Origin: Streptomyces profundus
GTDB lineage: Bacteria > Actinomycetota > Actinomycetes > Streptomycetales > Streptomycetaceae
Length of the DNA stretch: 64,000 bases
Assembly (NCBI RefSeq): GCF_020740535.1
Contig: NZ_CP082362.1
Span: 3,966,501 to 4,030,500, forward strand
Direction of reading: 5' to 3'
In this document: piece after piece, positions 11,453 to 21,508 of the stretch
Layout: every line of letters begins with the position of its first letter
Position numbering within the stretch: the stretch's first letter is position 1
Program-made: the position numbers and the translations under genes
Notes under the pieces: model-generated
Told to the model about the DNA's origin: nothing
Databases searched by the model: none
The model's input: the letters and a program-made list of their open reading frames with translations, nothing else

Positions 11453-12948
11453 GGTGCTTCTTCCTCTGGGTGGGACGTCGCGTTGCGGGAGGTGTCGGTC
11501 CCCTCGCCCTTCGGTTGCGGTGTCTGCTCCCGTCCCCGCAGGGCCTGGCGGAAGGCGCCGAACCTGGCGGCGGACTCGGCCGGCGAGTGGCCGTTCGCCG
11601 CGGTCGTCTCCTGGGGCGCCCGCTGCCGCATGAGCTCCTGGCGGTTGGCGTTGGCCAGCGTCCGGCCACGGCGCCGCTTCGGCAGGCCGCTGTCGCCGAA
11701 CCGGGGCAGCTCGTCCGTGCTCGACGCGTCGGCCGGCGCGTGCTCCCTCGTGGCGACCGGCCCGTCGAACGGGTCGGGAAGGGCGGGCGCGGCCGGCGCG
11801 ACCGGCGCGGCCGACGGCTGCGGGGCAGCGGCGACGGGGAGCTGGTCGGCCTCCCTGGGACGGGTGATCAGCTCCTGGGGGATCATCAGCAGCACGCCGG
11901 TGCCGCCACGCGCCGACGGCCGGAAGGAGACCGTCAGCCCGTGCTTGCGGGCCAGCCGGCCGACCACGGCGAGGCCGAGGCGGGTGCCGGAGAGGGCCGT
12001 CGGGTCGAGGCGCTCACCCGAGACGGCGCGCTCGGCGCGGCGCAGCGCGATATCGCTCATCACCAGACCGCTGTCCTCCACGGTGATCACCACACCCGTC
12101 TGCACCTCCTCGACATAGACGTGCACCTCGGCGGTGGGCGGCGAGAAGTTGGCGGCGTTGTCCAGCAGTTCGGCCAGCGCGTGCATCACGCCCTCGGCGG
12201 CGTGGCCGGCGACGGCCGCGTTCACCGTGGAGTGCGGACGCACCCGCTGGTAGGCGCCGATCCGGCCCATGGCGCCGCGCAGGATGCTCTCCATCACGAT
12301 CGGCTTGGCCCAGCGGCGCCCGGAGCGCGCGCCGGTGAGCACGGCGAGGCTGTCCGCGAGGCGGCCGGCCTGGGCGGTGCGGTGGTCGAGCAGCAGCAGG
12401 TCGCCCAGCACGTCCTCGTCCGAGTGCCGGTGCTCCATCTCGCGCAGATCGGCCAGCATGCTGATGGCCAGCGCCTGCATCCGGCCGGCCGCGTTGGCGC
12501 AGGCGGCCAGGGCGGCGGCCTTGCCGGCCTCGCCGCGCCCGACCTCCGCGGCCAGCAGCCGCAACACCCGCGCCTCGGGCTCGTCCCCGGGCTGTTCGGT
12601 GGCGGCGAGCGCGGTGTCGGCCGAGGCGCCCGCACGCAGCCGCTCGACCAGCGCGGGCACGATCGCGTCCGCGAAGAGTTCGGCGCGCCGCTCGCGTTCG
12701 GTCAGGGTTGTGGACAGGCGCCGCGTCTCGGCGCGCCCGTGTACGGCGAGCGCCACCGCGGCGCACAGCGCCAGGCCGCCGATGCCGGCACCCCAGGCGA
12801 GGGGCAGCCGCGCGGAGTCGGGCGCGGTGTAGACCGCGACCAACCAGGCCACACCGGTGGCGGCGAGAGAGATCAACAGGGCGAGCAGCGCCTGGCGCAT
12901 GGGGTGACGCTCTGCCCTGGGGCGCGCCTGAAGGGTGTGCGCTGTCAT
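11449..12948 (-). CDS. cvnA: Conservon sensor kinase-like protein CvnA
   Basis: A 499-residue membrane protein, first gene of the conservon. Two membrane segments (about 18-36 and 44-66) are followed by a coiled helical region and a histidine-kinase-type ATPase domain: N-box ALAELLDNAANFS, G1 DSGLVM, and GLAVVGRLARKHGL then GGTGVLL. A canonical phospho-acceptor His box is not clear (the helix reads EHRHSDEDVLGDLLLLDHR), as in other conservon A proteins, so it may bind ATP without acting as a classical kinase. The C-terminal 130 residues are Pro/Ala-rich and disordered. A TATAGT -10-like hexamer lies at 12995-13000 on the minus strand. Confidence 0.93.
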   Translation of the reverse strand: MTAHTLQARPRAERHPMRQALLALLISLAATGVAWLVAVYTAPDSARLPLAWGAGIGGLALCAAVALAVHGRAETRRLSTTLTERERRAELFADAIVPALVERLRAGASADTALAATEQPGDEPEARVLRLLAAEVGRGEAGKAAALAACANAAGRMQALAISMLADLREMEHRHSDEDVLGDLLLLDHRTAQAGRLADSLAVLTGARSGRRWAKPIVMESILRGAMGRIGAYQRVRPHSTVNAAVAGHAAEGVMHALAELLDNAANFSPPTAEVHVYVEEVQTGVVITVEDSGLVMSDIALRRAERAVSGERLDPTALSGTRLGLAVVGRLARKHGLTVSFRPSARGGTGVLLMIPQELITRPREADQLPVAAAPQPSAAPVAPAAPALPDPFDGPVATREHAPADASSTDELPRFGDSGLPKRRRGRTLANANRQELMRQRAPQETTAANGHSPAESAARFGAFRQALRGREQTPQPKGEGTDTSRNATSHPEEEAP

Positions 12949-13158
12949 GAATCGGCGACCTCGGGGGGGATGTCAGGGGCGTTAATTCGCCAACACTATA
13001 GGGTGAGTTGAGGACCGTGGTGATGTCCTGCCGGCCGGAGTTCTTTCGGGGGTTCTCTGGCGGTTCTCCGGAATCGCGTGTGCTTTCTGTGTGTTCGGAC
13101 GCCCCGCCGCGCGGGAAAAGGGTGCAGGCTGGGAGTTATGGAACGGCTAAGGCGCGGG

Positions 13159-15999
13159 ATGGCGGATGAACAGGACGTCGGCGGTGTGACGGAGTTGGCC
13201 GCGGCGCTGCGCGCCCGGATGCGCGGCGAGGTGGAATTCGAGGCGGCCAGCCGCGCGCTGGCGACCATGGACGCCTCCAACTACCGCAGGATTCCGGTCG
13301 GCGTGGTCGCGCCGAGGGACGCGGCGGACGTGGCCGCGGCCCTGGAGGTCTGCCGGGCCCACGGCACGCCCGTGGTGGCGCGCGGCGGCGGCACCAGCAT
13401 CGCGGGTCAGGCCACCGGCACCGGCGTGGTGCTGGACTTCACCCGCCATATGAACGAGGTCGTCTCCCTCGACCCCGAGGCCCGCACCGCCGTGGTCCAG
13501 CCGGGCGTCGTCTGCGACACGCTGCGCGCCGCCGCCGGCCGGCACGGGCTGACGTTCGGCCCCGACCCGTCCACCCACAGCCGCTGCACGCTGGGCGGGA
13601 TGATCGGCAACAACTCGTGCGGCGCGCACTCCGTCGCCTGGGGCACCACGGCCGACAACGTGCGGGATCTTGAAGTGCTCACCTACCGGGGCGAGTCGGC
13701 GCGCCTCGGCCGGGGCCCCACCGGCGTGCCGGCGGGGCTGCGGGAGCGCGTCGACGAGCTGCTCACGGGCGAACTGGCCACGCTGCGCACCGGGTTCCCC
13801 GATCTGCCGCGCCGCATCTCCGGCTACGCGCTGGACGAGCTGCTCCCCGAGCGCGGCCGGGACTGGGCCCGCGCCTTCACCGGCAGCGAGGGCACCCTCG
13901 GCGTGATCACCGAGGCCACGGTCGCGCTGGTCGCCGAGCCCGCCGCCCGGGCGCTCGCCGTGCTGGGCTATCCCGAGGAGGGCGACGCGGCCGACGCGGC
14001 TTCCGGGCTGTTGGCGCACGGCCCGCTGACCGTCGAGGGGATGGCCGTCGACCTGGTGGGCCGGGAGGCGGCGCGGGCGCTGCCGCCCGGCGGCGCCTGG
14101 CTCTTCGTCGAGATCGGCGGCGCCGACCAGGCCGAGGCCACGGCTTCGGCCGCGGCGCTCTGCCGGGCCTTCGCCGGCTCCACCACGGGGCACACGGTGA
14201 TCACCGATCCGGCGGCGCGCCGCGCGCTGTGGCGGATCAGGGAGGACGCCTCCGGTACGGCCACCCGGCTGCCGGACGGCGGCGAGGCATGGCCGGGCTG
14301 GGAGGACTGCGCGGTGCCGCCGGCCCGACTCGGCGGCTATCTGCGGGAGTTCCGCGGCCTGCTGCGCGACCACGGGTTGCGCGGCCTGCCCTACGGGCAC
14401 TTCGGCGACGGCTGCATCCATGTGCGGATCGACTTCGACCTGCTCAGCCGCGAAGGCGTCGCGCGCTTCCGGGAGTTCAGCCAGGACCTGGCCGATCTGG
14501 TGGTGGCGCACGGCGGTTCGCTCTCCGGCGAGCACGGCGACGGGCTCGCCCGCTCCGAGCTGCTGCCCCGGATGTACGGGGAGCGGCTCACCGGGCTCTT
14601 CGACCGGTTCAAGACGGCCTGGGATCCGGACGACGGGCTCAACCCCGGGGTGCTGGCCCGGCCGGCCAGGCTGGACGAACAGCTGCGGTTCACCGGGCTG
14701 CCCACCAGGCCCCCGGTCGCGTTCTCCTATCCGCATGACGACGGGGACTTCTCGGCCGCCGTGCGGCGCTGCGTCGGCGTGGCCAAGTGCCGCAACACCG
14801 AGGCGGGCGCCGGGGTGATGTGCCCCTCGTTCCGGGCCACCGGCGAGGAGACCCACTCCACCAGGGGGCGCGCCAGGCTGCTGCACGAGATGCTGCTGGG
14901 CGACGTGGTCACCGACGGCTGGCGCTCCACGGAGGTGCGGGACGCGCTCGATCTCTGCCTCTCCTGCAAGGGCTGCCGCAGCGACTGCCCGGTGGGCGTC
15001 GACATGGCCACCTACAAGGCCGAGTTCCTGCACCAGCACTATGCCGGCCGGCTGCGTCCCGCCGGGCACTACGCGATGGGCCGGCTGCCGACCTGGCTCC
15101 GGCTGACGTCGGCGCTGCGGCTGGCCGGGCCCGCCAACCTGGCGGCGCGGGTGCCGCCGCTGGCCGCGATCGCCAAGCGGCTCGGCGGCATCGCGCCCGA
15201 GCGCGCCATCCCGCCGCTGGCCCGTGAGTCGTTCACCCGCTGGTGGGCCCGGCAGGGCCGCGCCGGCGGTGACGATCTGCTGCTCTTCCCGGACAGCTTC
15301 ACCAACTACCTGGCGCCCGAGGCCGGCCGTGCCGCCGTCCGGGTCTTCGACGACGCGGGGCTCCGGGTCGGCGTGCCCGAGGGCGCGGTGTGCTGCGGGC
15401 TGACGGAGATCTCCACCGGGCAGCTGGACCGCGCCCGCGCCACCGGCCGCCGCACCCTTGACCGGCTGGCCGAGCCGCTGGCCGCCGGGCGCACGGTCAC
15501 CGTGCTGGAGCCGCCGTGTGCCGCCGCGCTCCGCACGGATCTGCCCGAGCTGCTGCCCGACGATCCACGTGCAGCCCAACTCGCCGGGCAGGTGCGGACG
15601 TTCGCCGAGACACTGGCCGATCTCGCCCCCGACTGGACGCCGCCGAACATCGGCCGCCCGGTCGCCGGCCAGACGCACTGCCACCAACACGCGGTCCTCG
15701 GCGACGTCGCTGACCGCCGGCTGCGGGCCAGGGCCGGCCTCGACGGCGCGCTCTCCGGCGGCTGTTGCGGACTCGCCGGCAACTTCGGCTTCGAGAAGGG
15801 GCACTACGAGGTCTCCGTCGCCTGCGCCGAGGACCAGCTGCTGCCCGCGGTGCGCCAAGCCCCCGACGACGCCGCGCTGTTGGCCGACGGCTACTCCTGC
15901 CGGCTCCAGCTGGAGCAGCTGACGGGCCGCCGCGCCCGCCACCTGGCCGAAACGCTCGCCGACGGCATCGAGGGGCCCGCTCCGACCGGCACCGATTAG
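13159..15999 (+). CDS. FAD-binding and Fe-S (GlcD-GlcF-like fusion) dehydrogenase
   Basis: A 946-residue fusion flavoprotein of the D-lactate/2-hydroxyacid dehydrogenase type. The N-terminal half is a PCMH/VAO FAD domain (IPVGVVAPRD, then VVARGGGTSIAGQATG and FGPDPSTHSRCTLGGMIGNN) with a FAD_oxidase_C domain (SLSGEHGDGLARS). Next come ferredoxin-type Cys clusters (CVGVAKCR with later MCPSF, and CLSCKGCRSDCP) and a CCG domain near the C-terminus (GGCCGLAGNFG). Electrons probably pass from FAD through 4Fe-4S centres to the quinone pool. Starts at 13138 and 13159 are both ATG; 13159 has a better-placed AAGG site. Substrate not determinable. Confidence 0.9.
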   Translation: MADEQDVGGVTELAAALRARMRGEVEFEAASRALATMDASNYRRIPVGVVAPRDAADVAAALEVCRAHGTPVVARGGGTSIAGQATGTGVVLDFTRHMNEVVSLDPEARTAVVQPGVVCDTLRAAAGRHGLTFGPDPSTHSRCTLGGMIGNNSCGAHSVAWGTTADNVRDLEVLTYRGESARLGRGPTGVPAGLRERVDELLTGELATLRTGFPDLPRRISGYALDELLPERGRDWARAFTGSEGTLGVITEATVALVAEPAARALAVLGYPEEGDAADAASGLLAHGPLTVEGMAVDLVGREAARALPPGGAWLFVEIGGADQAEATASAAALCRAFAGSTTGHTVITDPAARRALWRIREDASGTATRLPDGGEAWPGWEDCAVPPARLGGYLREFRGLLRDHGLRGLPYGHFGDGCIHVRIDFDLLSREGVARFREFSQDLADLVVAHGGSLSGEHGDGLARSELLPRMYGERLTGLFDRFKTAWDPDDGLNPGVLARPARLDEQLRFTGLPTRPPVAFSYPHDDGDFSAAVRRCVGVAKCRNTEAGAGVMCPSFRATGEETHSTRGRARLLHEMLLGDVVTDGWRSTEVRDALDLCLSCKGCRSDCPVGVDMATYKAEFLHQHYAGRLRPAGHYAMGRLPTWLRLTSALRLAGPANLAARVPPLAAIAKRLGGIAPERAIPPLARESFTRWWARQGRAGGDDLLLFPDSFTNYLAPEAGRAAVRVFDDAGLRVGVPEGAVCCGLTEISTGQLDRARATGRRTLDRLAEPLAAGRTVTVLEPPCAAALRTDLPELLPDDPRAAQLAGQVRTFAETLADLAPDWTPPNIGRPVAGQTHCHQHAVLGDVADRRLRARAGLDGALSGGCCGLAGNFGFEKGHYEVSVACAEDQLLPAVRQAPDDAALLADGYSCRLQLEQLTGRRARHLAETLADGIEGPAPTGTD

Positions 16000-16499
16000 C
16001 GCCGAGAGGCGTCCACGCGACGGCATCCCATCCGGCGGACGCCGATGGGGGCCCCGGATTCTCTCGCGGAAGCCGGACAGCGGCGGGCGGGGGAATTCCG
16101 GACCGGTGTCCGAAGAGGCGTTCGTCCATCGTGGGAAATGCCGTTCCGCCGCCGGGCCGGCGGGACTGTGCGGCCGGGGCGGTTGGCGCCGGCCGTCGAC
16201 AACGATGCTTTTCCGCCACGTTATTTCCGTGGGCGGCGAGTTCGTTTACCCGTCAAGAAGCCGTGCGTAAACATCGCCGGTAGGGAAAGGCCATGGCCGC
16301 AGGCCCGCGAGCCATGCGCCGTGCCGTCCGCTGGCCGGTTCCCGGCCCCGGAGTTACCGCCGCCGCCCCTCGTTCAGGCGGCCGAATCAGGGGCGTTGGC
16401 TCCCGCTGTTCAGACCCTTGACGCTCCTGAGACGCACTTCTACAGTTGCCGGGTCTGTTCATGAGAATGGCCAAGATTCAAATATGTGAATGGCTGGCT
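16000..16499. other. 500-base non-coding gap before the glucarate gene
   Basis: No gene was recognised in this stretch. It is somewhat less GC-rich than its neighbours after 16200. It holds the sigma-70-like promoter at 16418-16446 and, at 16476-16491, an inverted repeat ATTCA-N6-TGAAT that straddles the leader of the glucarate dehydratase gene. Confidence 0.6.
16418..16446 (+). promoter_or_regulatory. HrdB-like promoter of the glucarate operon
   Basis: TTGACG (16418-16423), a 17-base spacer, then TACAGT (16441-16446) closely fit the vegetative streptomycete consensus. The inferred start point is about 16453, giving a short leader. The inverted repeat ATTCA-aatatg-TGAAT at 16476-16491 lies just downstream and could be a roadblock operator. 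Confidence 0.65.
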
Positions 16500-17759
16500 A
16501 TGCGCATACGTGAGATCCACCTGACCCCCATCGCGTTCCGGGACCCGCCGCTGCTCAACGCCAGCGGGGTGCACGAGCCCTGGGCGCTGCGGACCGTCGT
16601 CGAGGTCGTCACCGACGAGGGCGTGTCGGGGTTGGGGGAGACCTACGGCGACACCTCGCACCTCGACCGGCTGCGGGCCGCCGTGCCCGGGCTGATCGGT
16701 CTTGAGGTGCACGCCCACCACGCGCTCTACGCCCGAGTCGCCGCCAGCATCGGCACGGACGTCTTCGTCGACCAGCACGGACTCACCGGGGCCGGCAGCA
16801 ACCAGAAGACCGTGGACGCGGTCTTCTCCCCGTTCGAGGTCGCCTGTCTCGACATCAGGGGCAAGGCCGCCGGGCTGCGCGTCGCCGACCTGCTCGGCGG
16901 GCCCGTGCGGGACGCCGTCCCCTACAGCGCCTACCTCTTCTACAAGTGGGCGGGACATCCAGGCGCCCCCGAGGACCGCTTCGGCCCCGCGCTCGACCCC
17001 GCCGGCATCGTCGCCCAGGCCAGGCTGTTCGTCGAGGAGTACGGCTTCGGCTCGATCAAGCTCAAGGGCGGCGTGCTGCCGCCCGACCAGGAGATCGACG
17101 CGGTCCTCGCGCTCCGTGACGCGTTCCCCGATCTCCCGCTGCGCATCGACCCCAACGCGGCCTGGACGCCGGCCACCTCGATCCGGGTCGGCCGCGCGCT
17201 CGCCGGCGTCCTTGAGTACCTGGAGGACCCGGCCCCCGAGATCGAGGGGATGGCCCAGGTCGCCCCCGAGGTCCCGATGCCGCTGGCCACCAACATGTGC
17301 GTGGTCACCCACGACCATCTGCCGCCGGCCATCGCCAGGCGCGCCATCGGCGTGCTGCTCACCGACCACCACTACTGGGGCGGGCTGCTGCGCTCCACCC
17401 AGGTCGCCGCGCTCTGCGGCACGTTCGGCCTGGAGCTCTCCATGCACTCCAACACCCATCTGGGGATCAGCCTGGCCGCGATGACCCAACTCGCCGCCGC
17501 CACCCCCAACATCAACCACGCCTGTGACACCCACACCCCCTGGCAGCAGGGACAGGACGTGGTCGCTCCCGGCGCGTTGCGTTTCGTCGACGGCGCGGTC
17601 CCGCTCCCCGAGGGGCCCGGGCTCGGCGTCGAACTCGACCGCGACGCGCTGGCCGTGCTGCACGAGAACTATCTGAAGTGCGGCGTCGAACGCCGCGACG
17701 ACACCGCCTACATGCGGCGCACCGACCCCGCGTTCCAACCCAGACGCGGTCACTGGTGA
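16500..17759 (+). CDS. gudD: Glucarate dehydratase (enolase superfamily)
   Basis: A 419-residue enolase-superfamily enzyme of the glucarate dehydratase group, expected to dehydrate D-glucarate to 5-keto-4-deoxyglucarate. The family Lys-x-Lys is in SIKLKGGV, the metal ligands in IDPNAAW, EDPAPE and ATNMCV, and the catalytic His in MHSNTHLGIS. The ATG at 16500 begins the conserved MRIREIHLTPIAF; in-frame ATGs at 16461 and 16467 cannot be ruled out and no good ribosome site precedes any. A sodium:solute symporter follows, fitting uptake plus first catabolic step. Later pathway enzymes are not in this window. Exact acid-sugar specificity is inferred. Confidence 0.88.
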   Translation: MRIREIHLTPIAFRDPPLLNASGVHEPWALRTVVEVVTDEGVSGLGETYGDTSHLDRLRAAVPGLIGLEVHAHHALYARVAASIGTDVFVDQHGLTGAGSNQKTVDAVFSPFEVACLDIRGKAAGLRVADLLGGPVRDAVPYSAYLFYKWAGHPGAPEDRFGPALDPAGIVAQARLFVEEYGFGSIKLKGGVLPPDQEIDAVLALRDAFPDLPLRIDPNAAWTPATSIRVGRALAGVLEYLEDPAPEIEGMAQVAPEVPMPLATNMCVVTHDHLPPAIARRAIGVLLTDHHYWGGLLRSTQVAALCGTFGLELSMHSNTHLGISLAAMTQLAAATPNINHACDTHTPWQQGQDVVAPGALRFVDGAVPLPEGPGLGVELDRDALAVLHENYLKCGVERRDDTAYMRRTDPAFQPRRGHW

Positions 17760-17817
17760 GTCGCGAGCGGCCCTGGCACCGCCCCCGTTCCCCACCTCCC
17801 CCCCCTTAGGAGCCGCG

Positions 17818-19338
17818 ATGTCCCCACTCGACTGGATCGTGGTCGCCGCCTACTTCTTCGTCGTGGTGGCCATCGGCTGGTGGTCCAAGAAACGCATCCA
17901 CAACGTCGCCGACTTCTTCACCGCCAGCGGGCGCATACCCTGGTGGCTCTCCGGCATCTCGCACCACATGTCCGGCTACAGCGCGGTGATGTTCGTCGCC
18001 TTCGCCGCCGTCGCCTACAACGACGGCATCACCGTCTACTTCTGGTGGCCCCTGACCATCGGCCTCGGCGTGGGCGTCGGCGCCTTCCTCTTCGCCGCCC
18101 GCTGGAACCGGCTGCGCTCCAAACACGACGTCAAGTCGCCCCTGGAGTACCTGACCCGGCGCTACAACCTGCCCACCCAGCAGGTCCTCGCCTACAGCGG
18201 CGCCGCGCTCAAGGTCGTGGACATCGCCGCCAAGTGGGTCGCGATCTCCATCCTGCTGAAGGGCTTCGCCGACATCCCGCTCGAAGTCGGCATCATCTTC
18301 ACCGGCATCGCCACCATGGCCTATATGACGGTCGGCGGGCTCTGGGCCGATGTCCTCACCGACATGGGCCAGTTCGTCATCCAGGCGGTCGCCGGCTTCG
18401 CGATGCTCTTCGCCGTGATGGCCAAGCTCGGCGCCGACTTCCCGTTCACCATGTGGGGCGACCTGCCGGACGGACACGGCGACCCGATCAGCGGCTCGGT
18501 CACCACCTGGCTGGTGATCGCGTTCCTCTTCGTCAAGACCTTCGAGTACAACGGCGGCATGTGGAACCTGGCGCAGCGTTACATGGCGGCGCCCTCAGGG
18601 TCGGCGGCCAAGCGTTCGGCGCTGCTCTCCAGCGTGCTCTGGCTGATCTGGCCGCTGATCCTCTTCCTGCCGATGGTCGCCGCGCCGCTGATCGTGCCCG
18701 GGCTCACCTCGGGCGAGGAGTCCTATGTGGCGCTCTCCCAGGAGCTGTTGCCGGCCGGCCTGATCGGCCTGATGTTGGCCGGTTTCTTCTCCCACACGAT
18801 GGCCATGGTCGCCTCCGACTCCAATGTGATCACCGCCGTGATCACCCGGGACCTCGCGCCCGTGCTGGCGCCCAAGGTCCGCCGGCTCACCGAGGCCGCC
18901 CAGCTGACGTTCGCCCGGATCACCACCGTGCTCTTCGTCAGCCTCAGCATGCTGATCGCCATCACCACCAGAGGCGAGGGCTTCGTCCTTGACACGGTGG
19001 TGCAGCTGGTCGCCGCCACCATGGGGCCGATCTCCATCCCGCTGATGCTCGGCCTGCTGCCCTGGTTCCGCCGGGTCGGCCCCACGGCCGCCATCATCTC
19101 CTGGGCGGGGGGCCTGCTGGTCTGGTACATCGTCCGCTACCAGATCGACAGCTCGACGGAGGCCGCCATCGTCGGCCTGCCCCTGGTGACCTCGCTCGTC
19201 CTCTATATCGGCATCGGCTTCCTCTATCCCGAATCGACGCCGGAACGCGACGCGTTGGTGCTCTCCCTCGACACCGACCCGGACGAGGACGACGACACGG
19301 GGGACCGACCGGGCCGCGACCAGGTGCCGGCCCCCTAG
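17818..19338 (+). CDS. Sodium:solute symporter (SSS family)
   Basis: A 506-residue integral membrane transporter of the SSS family with about 13 predicted membrane helices. Family features include the N-terminal DWIVVAAYF helix, GWWSKKRIHNVADFFTASGRIPWW and the SGYSAVMFV Ser-rich segment. The C-terminus is an acidic cytoplasmic tail (DTDPDEDDDTGD). A good AGGAG site lies 5 bases before the ATG. It is 58 bases after the glucarate dehydratase gene, so the likely substrate is an aldarate such as glucarate; this is contextual inference. A strong hairpin at 19370-19407 ends the operon. Confidence 0.93.
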   Translation: MSPLDWIVVAAYFFVVVAIGWWSKKRIHNVADFFTASGRIPWWLSGISHHMSGYSAVMFVAFAAVAYNDGITVYFWWPLTIGLGVGVGAFLFAARWNRLRSKHDVKSPLEYLTRRYNLPTQQVLAYSGAALKVVDIAAKWVAISILLKGFADIPLEVGIIFTGIATMAYMTVGGLWADVLTDMGQFVIQAVAGFAMLFAVMAKLGADFPFTMWGDLPDGHGDPISGSVTTWLVIAFLFVKTFEYNGGMWNLAQRYMAAPSGSAAKRSALLSSVLWLIWPLILFLPMVAAPLIVPGLTSGEESYVALSQELLPAGLIGLMLAGFFSHTMAMVASDSNVITAVITRDLAPVLAPKVRRLTEAAQLTFARITTVLFVSLSMLIAITTRGEGFVLDTVVQLVAATMGPISIPLMLGLLPWFRRVGPTAAIISWAGGLLVWYIVRYQIDSSTEAAIVGLPLVTSLVLYIGIGFLYPESTPERDALVLSLDTDPDEDDDTGDRPGRDQVPAP

Positions 19339-19369
19339 GGCCCGCGATCCGCGCGATCCACCCCGCACC

Positions 19370-19407
19370 CCGGGGCCCCCGTCCACCTGCCAGGACGGGG
19401 GCCCCGG
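19370..19407. terminator. Bidirectional terminator hairpin
   Basis: A perfect 14-bp stem (19370-19383 with 19394-19407) with a 10-base loop stands between the convergent symporter and PhzF genes. Confidence 0.85.
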
Positions 19408-19437
19408 TCGTTCGCGCCCGGCCGGCGCCGGCCGTTG

Positions 19438-20337
19438 TCAGATGGTCAACGTGCCCGAGGCCACCAGCACCGTGTGGCCGCCCACCGAGGTGGCGACCAG
19501 CTCGCCGTCCCGCCACCGTGCCGACGCCTCGATCACACTGGGCCGGCCCATCGCCACGCCCTGGTCGACGGTCAGGGACAACGTGCCGCCCGAGCCGCCG
19601 GGGCCGGCCGCGTGCCCGGCCGCGACCCCGGCCACCAGGCCGGCCGCCGCCGCACCCGTCGCGGGGTCCTCCACCACCCCCATGCCGGGGATGAACGAGC
19701 GGGCGTGCAGCCGCGCCCCGTCCGTCAACTCGCCGGCGAACACATAGAGATCGGAGGAGAAGCCGCCGACCTCAGGGCCGAAGCCGGCCGCCCACGCCGC
19801 CTGGTTCAACACCGCCCGGTCCACCGCCGCGCCGTCGGCCAGCCGCGCGTAGCAGAACGGCACCCCGACCGAGCCGAACCAGCACTCCAGCACGTCGCTC
19901 TCCGACAGCGAGAGCGCCGCCGCGACCGCGCGCGGCTCCGGACGGTCGTCCGTGGTCACATGGGGAGCGGTCATCGTCAGCTCGGCATAGCTCCCGTCGA
20001 CCCGCACCGAGACCAGGCCCACGCCCTCCTCGAAGAGCACCACACCACCGGTCGCCGCCGGATCGACCAGCTGCTGCCCCACCAGCACGGCGGCTGCCCC
20101 CACCGTGGGGTGCCCGGCGAACGGCAGCTCGACCGCCGGGGTCAGGATGCGCAGCCGCGCGCTGTGCGCCGGGTCCTCGGGCGGCAGCACGAAGACCGTC
20201 TCGGAGAAGTTGAACTCTCGCGCGATGTCGGCGAGTTGGGCATCCGTCAGCCCTTCGGCGCCCGGCACGACGGCCAGTTGGTTCCCCCCGAAGGGGCGGT
20301 CGGTGAACACGTCCGCGATATGGAAGGAGAGGCTCAT
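19438..20337 (-). CDS. PhzF-family isomerase-like protein
   Basis: A 299-residue PhzF/YHI9-like protein with two diaminopimelate-epimerase-like halves. The family start FHIADVFTDRPFGGNQLAVV and the ARxFNFSETVFV motif containing the catalytic Glu (SETVFV) are clear, as is the FAGHPTVGAA phosphate-binding loop and the C-terminal DPATGAAAAGL. PhzF enzymes catalyse 1,5-H shifts or epimerisations; this one is not in a phenazine cluster, so its substrate is unknown. The ATG at 20337 starts the conserved fold; the longer open frame to 20619 is non-coding overlap with the citrate synthase gene. Confidence 0.92.
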   Translation of the reverse strand: MSLSFHIADVFTDRPFGGNQLAVVPGAEGLTDAQLADIAREFNFSETVFVLPPEDPAHSARLRILTPAVELPFAGHPTVGAAAVLVGQQLVDPAATGGVVLFEEGVGLVSVRVDGSYAELTMTAPHVTTDDRPEPRAVAAALSLSESDVLECWFGSVGVPFCYARLADGAAVDRAVLNQAAWAAGFGPEVGGFSSDLYVFAGELTDGARLHARSFIPGMGVVEDPATGAAAAGLVAGVAAGHAAGPGGSGGTLSLTVDQGVAMGRPSVIEASARWRDGELVATSVGGHTVLVASGTLTI

Positions 20338-20422
20338 CCCGGCAGCGTAGATCGCCCCCGCGCCGGGGGCGGGGCCATTTCCCGGCACGATCGACAGGAC
20401 CGGGCCCCAACCGCCCGGGGCC

Positions 20423-21508
20423 CTAACCGCCCAGGGCGCTCGCCGGACGCGCCGGCGGGCCGACATAGCGCGCGGAGGGGCGCACGAGCCGCCCCGTGCG
20501 CTTCTGCTCCAGGATGTGCGCCGACCAGCCGGCCGTCCTGGCACAGGTGAACATCGCGGTGAACATGTGCGCCGGCACCTCGGCGAAGTCCAGCACGATC
20601 GCCGCCCAGAACTCCACATTGGTGGCCAGCACCCGATCCGGGCGCCGCTCGGCCAACTCGGCCAGCGCCGCCCGCTCCAACGCCTCGGCCACCTCGAACC
20701 TGGGCGCGCCCAACTCCCGCGCGGTGCGCCGCAACACCCGGGCCCGTGGGTCCTCGGCGCGGTACACCCGATGGCCGAAGCCCATCAGCCGCTCGCCGCC
20801 GTCCAGCGCCCGCCGCACATAGCCCTCGGCGTCCCCGGTCCGCTCGATCTCCTCGATCATGCCCAGCACCCGGGACGGCGCGCCGCCGTGCAGCGGCCCC
20901 GACATCGCGCCCACCGCGCCGGAGAGCGCCGCCGCCACATCGGCCCCGGTGGACGCGATCACCCGGGCGGTGAACGTGGAGGCGTTCATCCCGTGCTCGG
21001 CGGCCGACGTCCAGTACGCGTCAAGCGCGGCCACGTGCCGGGGGTCGGGATCGCCGCGCCAGCGCCGCAGGAACCGCTCGGTGATGCTCTCCGCCCCGTC
21101 GATCTCCCGCTGCGGCACCATCGGCAGGCCCAGGCCGCGCGCCGACTGCGCGACAAAGCTCAGCGCCATCACCGCGGCCCGCGCCAGATCCTCCCTGGCC
21201 CGCTCCGCGTCGATGTCCAGCAGCGGACGCAGCCCCCAGACCGGCGCGAGCAGCGCCAGCGCGGACTGCACATCGACGCGGACGTCGCCCGAGTGCACCG
21301 GGATCGGGAACGGCTCGGCCGGCGGCAGCCCCGGCTCGAACGCCCCGTCCACCAGCAGGCCCCACACCTTGCCGAAGGAGACGTGGCCCACCAACTCCTC
21401 GATATCCACCCCCCGGTAGCGCAGCGACCCCCCGTCGCGGTCCGGTTCGGCGATCTCCGTCTCGAAGGCGACGACGCCCTCCAGACCCGGTACGAAGTCG
21501 GCGGACAT
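20423..21508 (-). CDS. Citrate synthase (type I-like, second isoform)
   Basis: A 361-residue citrate synthase-fold protein, condensing acetyl-CoA with oxaloacetate (or methylcitrate synthesis with propionyl-CoA). Catalytic regions visible are ADHGMNAST-like [21 protein letters not shown] and [15 protein letters not shown], plus the late Asp-containing segment. It is shorter than the main hexameric enzyme (about 430 aa) and has the form seen in the citrate synthase-like gene beside pdxH in streptomycetes. A GAGGAG site precedes the ATG. It is divergent from pdxH across a 183-base gap. Confidence 0.9.
   Translation of the reverse strand: MSADFVPGLEGVVAFETEIAEPDRDGGSLRYRGVDIEELVGHVSFGKVWGLLVDGAFEPGLPPAEPFPIPVHSGDVRVDVQSALALLAPVWGLRPLLDIDAERAREDLARAAVMALSFVAQSARGLGLPMVPQREIDGAESITERFLRRWRGDPDPRHVAALDAYWTSAAEHGMNASTFTARVIASTGADVAAALSGAVGAMSGPLHGGAPSRVLGMIEEIERTGDAEGYVRRALDGGERLMGFGHRVYRAEDPRARVLRRTARELGAPRFEVAEALERAALAELAERRPDRVLATNVEFWAAIVLDFAEVPAHMFTAMFTCARTAGWSAHILEQKRTGRLVRPSARYVGPPARPASALGG

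Noticed and set aside
11449..12948. Classical two-component histidine kinase for cvnA
   Set aside because: No clear phospho-acceptor His box and no response regulator gene nearby; the gene belongs to a conservon.
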